Positions 58,248 to 64,000 of a stretch of 64,000 nt of DNA are shown here, one piece after another (the stretch's first letter is position 1; each line of letters opens with the position of its first letter). Origin of the DNA: Hufsiella ginkgonis (lineage in GTDB: Bacteria > Bacteroidota > Bacteroidia > Sphingobacteriales > Sphingobacteriaceae); the NCBI RefSeq assembly GCF_009834915.1, contig NZ_WVHS01000002.1, forward strand, positions 806,001-870,000. Reading direction: 5' to 3'. Below the pieces are notes generated by a model, which was not told the origin of the DNA, ran no database searches, and saw nothing but the letters and a program-made list of their open reading frames with translations. Position numbers and translations under genes: made by a program.

Positions 58248-58274
58248 CCCTGTGAAATTAGATTTTTTACAGGG
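58248..58274 (-). promoter_or_regulatory. Small inverted repeat before the secretion operon
   Basis: CCCTGT/ACAGGG arms around a 15-base A/T-rich spacer, ending 5 bp from the first start codon of the operon. It could be a leader hairpin limiting ribosome access or an operator. No convincing TANNTTTG box is nearby. Confidence 0.3.
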
Positions 58275-58431
58275 AAAACGGGCAGGATCAACGGGTAAAA
58301 TGAGCGAGGTTAATAAATACATGCAAGCCCGCAGAACTATTAAACGAGCCGCGGAACACCCGGAAAATGTCAGTCACGCATAAAACACCGATAATAATGA
58401 ATATTATTGGCTTCTTTCTAAATGCACCGGC

Positions 58432-59397
58432 ATGCTTCCCGACATCCTGACCGCCAGTACCGCTACCATTCTCCGCGATCCCGGGAACTATAACCGGCTA
58501 TTCGACCAGCTGCACGAGCTTCACCAGTTTTATGCCTCGCTTAGCGGGATCTCTGCGGGCGAGCCTTCCGGGGAAGATATCGACCTCCCATGGGGAAAAG
58601 CCATCGGCCCTGCCGGGGCGGCACAATGCCTGCTCGAGCTTGCACGCACCACCAAATTTGTGCGGGGGGTTCACCAGGCCATCCTGCAGCAGCAGGCGCG
58701 TTACCCCGGCAAAAAGATCGGCATCTTTTATGCAGGCTGCGGCCCGTACGCGGCGCTGCTCACACCCATGACCACCGTGTTCAGTGCCGGGGAACTGAGC
58801 TTTACCCTTATGGATATTAACGCCGCTTCGCTTGCTGCGGTCCAAAAACTGTACGGACAGCTGGCGCTGGAAGCGTACGTAAAAGAATATATCCTTGATG
58901 ATGCCGTAACTTACCGGTTGCGGGATCCCGATGCTATACACCTGGTAATTTCGGAAACCATGAACCAGGCGTTAACCAAAGAACCGCAGGTACAGATCAT
59001 GCAAAACCTGGTGCCGCAATTGGACAGCAATACGGTCTTTATACCACAAGCGATCAGCATCACTGCAAAACTCACCAGCAGCGAAGCCGAATATGCGGCC
59101 GCACAAACAGGGAGCATGGCTGAAAGGATCGGCCTTGGAACGGTCTACGCCATCAGCCGGCAAACGCCCTTTCCACACACAGAACAAACGATCCGGGTCC
59201 CCGACACGGTGGGCGATTTCACCATGCTTAGCCTGTTTACCGATATTTTGGTTTTTGGAAATGAAATGATCTCCACCAACGAATCTAACCTGACCGTTCC
59301 CATGAGGATTTGCGATACGGAGGGACTGGAAGGCCGCGAGATCAGGTTCAATTATGTAACGGGCACAGATCCGCATTTTGAAAGTTTCCTCAAATAG
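58432..59397 (+). CDS. SAM-dependent methyltransferase-like protein
   Basis: 321 residues, soluble. Residues about 97-110 (IGIFYAGCGPYAALLTP) match the glycine-rich SAM-binding motif I, with acidic motif II in LMDINAASLAAVQ. Later DAIHLVISETMNQALTKEPQ resembles the double-E region of protein arginine methyltransferase-like folds, and the C-terminal third is beta-rich. The substrate is unknown. It is divergent from the secretion operon, 188 bp away, with no evidence of shared function. Confidence 0.7.
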   Translation: MLPDILTASTATILRDPGNYNRLFDQLHELHQFYASLSGISAGEPSGEDIDLPWGKAIGPAGAAQCLLELARTTKFVRGVHQAILQQQARYPGKKIGIFYAGCGPYAALLTPMTTVFSAGELSFTLMDINAASLAAVQKLYGQLALEAYVKEYILDDAVTYRLRDPDAIHLVISETMNQALTKEPQVQIMQNLVPQLDSNTVFIPQAISITAKLTSSEAEYAAAQTGSMAERIGLGTVYAISRQTPFPHTEQTIRVPDTVGDFTMLSLFTDILVFGNEMISTNESNLTVPMRICDTEGLEGREIRFNYVTGTDPHFESFLK

Positions 59398-59855
59398 GCC
59401 TGCGATTTTATTGCCTCCTCCGTCTTCACCTCCTCTGAAGAAGGATAAGATCCCGGTCTCACGGAAGTAACTTATCGGATCAAGCTGAATTTCTGGAGAG
59501 TATATTTGGCTATCAGCATTCAGCCTGTGAAGTATACCTGATAAGATAAGTAATTGATGTTGATCTGTTCCTGAGCAGCATTCCAGGTATGACAGTGTAA
59601 TCAAAGCTGATCTCAAAAAGATGCTTAAATACCGGGGCAATGAGTTGGTAAGAAATACGCAGGTAATAGCAAGACATATCAAAAATGAAATCAATAGGCT
59701 TTGGGTGGCTTGCCGGAGAGTCTCTCGCCTGAGTTTAGCTTAGCGAATAAACTTGCTGCACTTAAAGCCTTTGCTAATGCGCTTGTTTTGTATGTGGAAA
59801 ATTGATGTTGTGCAACAGCCACTCAGTCCGGTATCAATACTTCCGGAGATCAGCC
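59398..59855. other. Intergenic stretch without a supported gene
   Basis: 458 bp, noticeably A/T-richer than its surroundings. It contains two GCTGATA-type heptamers (TATCAGC ATTCAGC at 59511-59524). A start-less plus-strand frame of about 57 codons ends at a TAG near 59742 (LKKMLKYRGNELVRNTQVIA); I do not recognise it. No RNA gene or mobile-element end is visible. Confidence 0.6.
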
Positions 59856-60344
59856 CTACAGCTTCCAATCTGGTCTTTCGAAGTGACAGGTATACCCATA
59901 GGGATGTTTTTGCAAATAATCCTGGTGCTCCTCTTCGGCGTTCCAGAAATCTGCGGCTGGTACCACCTCTGTTACAATCTTACCGGGCCATTTGCCGGAA
60001 GACTCCATCTCGGCAATTAACGCGTTAGCGGTTCCGCGCTGCGCTTCGTTCATGAAGAAAATGGCCGAACGATAGGATGCCCCGATATCGTTCCCCTGCC
60101 GGTTACGGGTAGTTGGGTCGTGGATCTGGAAGAAGTATTCGAGCAGCTTGCGGTAAGTTAAACGCGCGGGATCGAATTCGATGGCGATCCCTTCGGCATG
60201 CGTGCCGTGGTTACGGTAAGTTGCATTGGGCACATCGCCGCCCGTATACCCTACTACCGTAGAAATAACCCCCGGGTGATGCCTGAACAACTCTTCAACT
60301 CCCCAAAAACATCCGCCGGCCAGGATCGCTCTCTCAGTTTGCAT
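59856..60344 (-). CDS. msrA: Peptide-methionine (S)-S-oxide reductase
   Basis: 162 residues. The catalytic Cys12 is in the [11 protein letters not shown] motif near the N-terminus, with the family blocks [57 protein letters not shown] and [21 protein letters not shown]. It reduces methionine-S-sulfoxide in proteins. No signal peptide, so cytoplasmic. The C-terminus ends at [10 protein letters not shown] without an extra resolving-cysteine tail. Monocistronic. Confidence 0.96.
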   Translation of the reverse strand: MQTERAILAGGCFWGVEELFRHHPGVISTVVGYTGGDVPNATYRNHGTHAEGIAIEFDPARLTYRKLLEYFFQIHDPTTRNRQGNDIGASYRSAIFFMNEAQRGTANALIAEMESSGKWPGKIVTEVVPAADFWNAEEEHQDYLQKHPYGYTCHFERPDWKL

Positions 60345-60406
60345 ATCGCTTCGTTTAAAAAAACAAAGGTAACACAGAAATGAATGGATAGCAATACCTT
60401 AGTACC

Positions 60407-60967
60407 ATGGCAGAACTTAAACTTTTCATGCTCCTGCTGGGCTGTAAGCCACCGGGAAGACATACCGAGCAACACGATATTTTCTTTGCTATCGCGGGTT
60501 CGTTAAATGAATTGGTCCCGGCGATCAGGTCCTTCTGGCCGGAACCGGAGCGCATCCACATCGACGCCTGGCGGGAAGTTACGGCGGTCGACGACTTTAG
60601 GGTGACCGTCCACGAAGGGCCGGCTGGCAATAAGCAATCGCCCGGCAGGCTGTTCTTTATTAACTTAGGCGGCTACCAGCCTAATAAGTTCGAGGAACAG
60701 CACTACCCGGTGCTTACCGTTAAACCGGACCGGGCCGCCGCCTTCCGGGAAGCAAAAGAAACGCTCTTTTTTAAACATAACCATTTCGAAGACGCGAATG
60801 CGCACATCGACGATAAATACGGCATCGATGTAGACGACCTGTACGAAATAGAAGAGATCCTTTCACCCCGGCAAAAAAACAGCTACCACATCCGGCTGAC
60901 GCCTCAAACCGGCCTGCCCGGCGATGAAGTACATCTCGGATACCTGAAATTAAGTGAACTGGAATGA
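60407..60967 (+). CDS. DUF1543 domain-containing protein
   Basis: 186 residues, soluble. It has the DUF1543 pattern: KLFMLLLGCKPPGRHTEQHDIFFAI at the start, IHIDAWREVTAVDDFRVTV, and LFFINLGGYQPNKFEEQHYPVLTV. It appears to hold two similar halves (the FKHNHFEDANAHIDDKYGIDVDDLYEIEEIL part follows the first domain). Function unknown. It is divergent from msrA, 62 bp apart. Confidence 0.87.
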   Translation: MAELKLFMLLLGCKPPGRHTEQHDIFFAIAGSLNELVPAIRSFWPEPERIHIDAWREVTAVDDFRVTVHEGPAGNKQSPGRLFFINLGGYQPNKFEEQHYPVLTVKPDRAAAFREAKETLFFKHNHFEDANAHIDDKYGIDVDDLYEIEEILSPRQKNSYHIRLTPQTGLPGDEVHLGYLKLSELE

Positions 60968-61018
60968 CCTGCCGACCGTTTTTCATAAGTGTCATCTCAA
61001 CAAAATCACTACCCTGGC

Positions 61019-62149
61019 TCACCTCCCTGAGGGCACCCGCTGCGGTACCGTCGTAGGCCCGTTCACCGTGATCCTGCCGTTTTTCACGGTCATGCGGTCG
61101 ATAAAAACCACCCGCTCGTCGCCGGTAGCGCTGGTCCTGGCGTGGTAAACACAAAACATTTCCTTGCCATCGGGCGAGTAAGTAATGCTGTTATGCCCTG
61201 TTCCGGTCACCGTTCCGCCTTTGCCGGTGTTTTTTTCCAGCACGGGGTTATTCCCGGCTTTTTTAAAAGGGCCCAGCGGCGAGGCTGAGGTAGCGTATCC
61301 CACGGCGTAGTTTTGGCCGCCGAAATGGTTAGCGGAGTACATCAGATAATAAGTATTGTCTTTTCTGAATGTCACCGACCCTTCGGTCCACCGGCGATTG
61401 ACCTCTCCCGAAGTAACCGACCTGCTTTCCCATTCCGCCTGTTTATCTGCGGAGCTCACCGGCGGCCGAAGCAACAACACCGGCTCCCCGATCACGCCCG
61501 AAAAGTCGGGTTTGAGCTCGATGCCATATACCCAGCTCTCCTCGATCTCTTTAAACCACCCGTTTTTTCGCGCCAGGGCAGCTATGTCGCTTTCTACGGC
61601 ATGCTTGTAGCAGCACCTGGAATAATACAGGTAAACCCGCCCGTTCTTGTCGAAAAACACGTTGGCGTCGATGATCGGGTAGCCCGGGTCGAACAGCGGC
61701 TTATCGGAAAAGTCGACGAACGGCCCCCCGGGATTATCGGATACCGCAATGCCGATCTTGAAATTCTCCAGCTCGTTGGTAGGGTTATTCCGCCACTGGG
61801 CGCTAAAGAACAGGTAATACTTTCCCTTTACCTCGTACACTTCGGGAGCCCAGAACGCACCGACGCCCCACGATGTTTCCCGGTTACTGGTATACACCTG
61901 CCCAAGCGGCTTCCAGTTCACCAGGTCGGCCGATTGATAGGCCGCGAACCCGTTCCGCGCACCGCCACCGGTGCCGTACATATAATACATCCCGCGGGTT
62001 TGCAACAGGTACGGATCGCCAAACTTTACCGGGAGCGGGTTCGTAAAAGTGGCAGCCGGGACTTTGGCGGTGGGTTGCTGTGCCCGGACGTCGCCCGGCG
62101 CGACAGCGGACAACAGGACCAGCAGCAGGAGAAATCGTTTCATATACAA
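61019..62149 (-). CDS. Exported glycoside hydrolase family 43 protein
   Basis: 376 residues: signal peptide (RFLLLLVLLSAVAPGDVRAQ), then a five-bladed propeller. Catalytic residues in typical places: base Asp in VKFGDPYLLQTRGMYYMYGTG, pKa-modulating Asp in PIIDANVFFDKNGRVYLYYS, acid Glu in NRRWTEGSVTFRKDNTYYLMYS. GH43 enzymes are arabinofuranosidases, xylosidases or arabinanases acting on plant polysaccharides. No carbohydrate-binding domain. Located periplasmically. It lies 31 bp behind the sigma factor gene on the same strand. Confidence 0.9.
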   Translation of the reverse strand: MYMKRFLLLLVLLSAVAPGDVRAQQPTAKVPAATFTNPLPVKFGDPYLLQTRGMYYMYGTGGGARNGFAAYQSADLVNWKPLGQVYTSNRETSWGVGAFWAPEVYEVKGKYYLFFSAQWRNNPTNELENFKIGIAVSDNPGGPFVDFSDKPLFDPGYPIIDANVFFDKNGRVYLYYSRCCYKHAVESDIAALARKNGWFKEIEESWVYGIELKPDFSGVIGEPVLLLRPPVSSADKQAEWESRSVTSGEVNRRWTEGSVTFRKDNTYYLMYSANHFGGQNYAVGYATSASPLGPFKKAGNNPVLEKNTGKGGTVTGTGHNSITYSPDGKEMFCVYHARTSATGDERVVFIDRMTVKNGRITVNGPTTVPQRVPSGR

Positions 62150-62180
62150 TAAATATGGAAATATGGAGGATCAATTAAAC

Positions 62181-62768
62181 CTATAATTCTAAAAGCACGA
62201 AAGCGATGACCACGCAAATACTGTCTTTTAGTGATAACCGGAGTCTCCTGATGGCGTTGGTAATGTGGTTTTCCACGGTTTTCTCAGAAATGCCGAGCTC
62301 CGCGGCGATCTCTTTGTTGCTTTTGTACTCGTAACGGCTCAGCATAAATACGGACCGGCACTTGGCAGGCAGCCCTCTCAGCGCCCGCCGGATGCTGCCC
62401 TCCAGGTCTTTCACCAACACCTGGTCTTCGGTAGAAAGATCGGAGCCAACGGCATTGAAATAGGCAAGGTCATAATACTTTTTGCGGACGGCCTCCTTGT
62501 GCAGGAAATCGATGGTTGCGTATTGCGCGGCCGAATACAAATAACTTTTCAGCGAACTGGAGATCTTTAGATTCGACCTGTTCGTCCAAAACTTTACAAA
62601 TATGGTTTGAATGATCTCTTCCGAAGATTGCACATCCCGCAGGCGCTTGTTTACGAACACAAATAGCTTGTAGCTATAACGTTTGTAAATCTGTGCAAAA
62701 ACAGCATCCTCATTTTTAAGGAAAACGCTAAGCAGGTCATTGTCAGTATAACTTTCAAAATTATGCAT
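62181..62768 (-). CDS. RNA polymerase sigma-70 factor, ECF subfamily (FecI-like)
   Basis: 195 residues. Region 2 lies in the first half (NDLLSVFLKNEDAVFAQIYKRYSYKLFVFV, EEIIQTIFVKFWTNRSNL). Region 4 has the helix-turn-helix SRYEYKSNKEIAAELGISEKTVENHITNAIRRLRLSL. It is of the Bacteroidetes-type that works with FecR anti-sigma factors to control SusC/D-type nutrient uptake loci. Its FecR partner is encoded divergently, 201 bp away, rather than downstream as usual; a GH43 gene follows instead. Confidence 0.93.
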   Translation of the reverse strand: MHNFESYTDNDLLSVFLKNEDAVFAQIYKRYSYKLFVFVNKRLRDVQSSEEIIQTIFVKFWTNRSNLKISSSLKSYLYSAAQYATIDFLHKEAVRKKYYDLAYFNAVGSDLSTEDQVLVKDLEGSIRRALRGLPAKCRSVFMLSRYEYKSNKEIAAELGISEKTVENHITNAIRRLRLSLKDSICVVIAFVLLEL

Positions 62769-62969
62769 CAGTGCACTTGCTAAGAAAAATCGGCCTGGGG
62801 TTTATAATTCCTGCTAAGTAAAACAAAAAAAATGAAATTGCTGATGAAGGGCGGGCGGCAGCCTACAAAATCGTTTTAACAACGCAGCAGCGGCGTTTTT
62901 TTATTTTCTTTTAGGGGTAAGGGCGCCGGCAACCGACTTAGGTGTCATAAACCTTTACGACACAATTCT

Positions 62970-64000
62970 ATGAAGAAATTTATTTCGATTGAAATAATCC
63001 GCAGATACCTCGCCGGCAGTTGTTCGCAGGAAGAAAGCGAAGCCGTAAGTGAATGGTTTAACTCCTACGGATCGGTCGCGGACGAACTGGTCGAACTTAC
63101 CCCCGAAGAACGGGAGGCCTTCGAAAAACGATTGTTCGATCAGATCCTCCACGACATTAAAAATCCTTCGATCGCGGGTCCCCGCATCACTTCAGCGGAC
63201 GACGCTTACAACGAGACCGGCGACACCGGCACCGGCCATCGCCGTATTCCTTACAAATGGTTTGCCGTTGCCGCCATGCTCGTTTTCGCGGTAAGCTTGG
63301 GTTTATACATTAACCGGTCACAAAACGCCGGTAAGCCCAACCAGGCAGGCATTCCAAAAACGGCAAAACAGCCCGATCTCCTGCCTGCTTCGAACAGGGC
63401 GGTGTTAACCCTGGCCAATGGCGAAACCATCGACCTGGGCGACGCGAAAATGGGGCAGCTGCCTCACCAGGGCAAGGCGACCATTTTAAAAACCAGGGAA
63501 GGCCAGATCGCCTACCACCCAAAAAGCGAGCGGGATGCCGATGTTGAATACAATGTAATGACCACCCCAAAAGGCAGCAAATTTGAGCTCGTACTGGCCG
63601 ACGGCACCAAAGTTTGTTTAAACGCCGCCTCTTCGCTGCGCTACCCTACCACATTCACTGGCGGGCAAAGAAACGTTGAGCTAACCGGCGAAGGGTATTT
63701 TGAAGTCGCAAAAAATAAAGATAAACCCTTTAACGTGGCATTTAACGGGGTAACGGCACAGGTGCTGGGTACTCACTTCAACATATCGGCTTACCACGAC
63801 GACAGTTTTGTAAACACCACGCTGCTGGAAGGGTCGGTCAGGATCAAAAAGGACAGATCGGTGGCCATGTTAACACCCGGGAAACAAGCCGTTGTGGAGA
63901 ACGGCTCTGATCATATTGTCATCAGCGATGCGAATGTAGAAGAGGCCACCGGGTGGCGTGACGGCCTTTTCGTTTTCGAGCACCAAAACATTGCCAGCAT
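62970..64000 (+). CDS. FecR family anti-sigma factor, 5' part
   Basis: The frame opens with ATG 62970 (MKKFISIEIIRRYLAGSCSQ) and stays open to the window edge, about 343 residues. The cytoplasmic N-terminal part has the EEESxAVxxW-like QEESEAVSEWFNSYG. One membrane helix is near 95-112 (WFAVAAMLVFAVSLGLYI). The periplasmic FecR domain spans about 185-285 (TTPKGSKFELVLADGTKVCLNAASSLRYP, GEGYFEVAKNKDKPFNV, VTAQVLGTHFNISAY, LLEGSV). A WRDGLFVFEHQN segment at the edge is typical of the start of the C-terminal domain. It should relay a TonB-receptor signal to the divergent sigma factor. TonB receptor genes would be expected beyond the edge. Confidence 0.93.
   Translation, partial: MKKFISIEIIRRYLAGSCSQEESEAVSEWFNSYGSVADELVELTPEEREAFEKRLFDQILHDIKNPSIAGPRITSADDAYNETGDTGTGHRRIPYKWFAVAAMLVFAVSLGLYINRSQNAGKPNQAGIPKTAKQPDLLPASNRAVLTLANGETIDLGDAKMGQLPHQGKATILKTREGQIAYHPKSERDADVEYNVMTTPKGSKFELVLADGTKVCLNAASSLRYPTTFTGGQRNVELTGEGYFEVAKNKDKPFNVAFNGVTAQVLGTHFNISAYHDDSFVNTTLLEGSVRIKKDRSVAMLTPGKQAVVENGSDHIVISDANVEEATGWRDGLFVFEHQNIAS

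Noticed and set aside
59398-59855. Mobile-element or integrase relic in the A/T-rich gap
   Set aside because: The longest start-less frame has no recognisable motif, and there are no terminal inverted repeats or target duplications.
62884-62912. Terminator-like hairpin (AACGC...GCGTT then T-run) before the FecR gene
   Set aside because: Only a 5-bp stem, and no gene on the plus strand ends before it, so I do not call a terminator.

Overview
The window looks like a chromosomal segment of a Bacteroidota bacterium, most likely Chitinophagaceae. Reasons: Bacteroidota-only gene sets (the MoxR/BatABCDE aerotolerance operon, a FecI-type sigma factor with a FecR anti-sigma factor, DUF1800/DUF1501 pairs, MG2/plug-type outer-membrane proteins, DUF1080 proteins, GH43), promoter-like boxes of the TANNTTTG type, few Shine-Dalgarno sites, and about 50% GC. 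No rRNA, tRNA, CRISPR array, intact insertion sequence or phage is visible.

Layout. 1-2 kb: tail of a fatty-acid desaturase, then a transglutaminase-like protein with an Anbu-type proteasome homologue. 2-5.5 kb: DUF1800 and DUF1501 genes separated by a 7-bp tandem array. 5.5-13 kb: a minus-strand run (SDR, dicarboxylate symporter, metallo-beta-lactamase-fold hydrolase, then START protein, ICMT-like methyltransferase and a frameshifted type III polyketide synthase, then a DisA_N-like nucleotide-sensor protein and an esterase). 13-18.4 kb: small unknown protein, TauE/SafE permease, DNA polymerase IV, sugar isomerase-like and double-DUF1080 proteins, Crp/Fnr regulator. 18.5-20.1 kb: MhqO-like dioxygenase and MhqD-like hydrolase. 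20.1-28.4 kb: the complete moxR-DUF58-batABCDE operon with a recognisable promoter. 28.5-36.8 kb: cold-shock protein, hydrolase, AraC/MGMT fusion, FAH protein, AurF-like diiron protein, a multi-PAS kinase with an unusual C-terminal domain, and a CHASE3 stub. 37-41.6 kb: MG2/plug outer-membrane protein, a tiny CxxC protein, a lone receiver, and a HisKA-REC-HPt protein lacking the ATPase domain. 41.7-46.4 kb: sialidase, DUF1080, two AraC regulators, DUF1398.

46.8-58.2 kb: a compact 13-gene minus-strand operon encoding a type II secretion/type IV pilus-like machine. In transcription order it holds GspK-like, GspI, GspJ, GspF, GspG, prepilin peptidase, GspE, secretin, GspL, GspM, an FN3-repeat lipoprotein, a GspC/PilP-like protein and a YwqK/MORN-like protein. 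Its pseudopilins share Ala rather than Gly before the cleavage site, and the peptidase lacks the methyltransferase domain. This is the strongest candidate for an under-described system.

58.4-64 kb: SAM-binding protein, MsrA, DUF1543, GH43, and a divergent sigma/anti-sigma pair that runs off the right edge.

Decay is visible: the polyketide synthase has lost one base, and between 44.9 and 46.8 kb there are two gene relics, the last strands of an outer-membrane barrel protein and the C-terminus of an alpha-2-macroglobulin-like protein. A GCTGATA-type heptamer recurs as intergenic arrays in four places.
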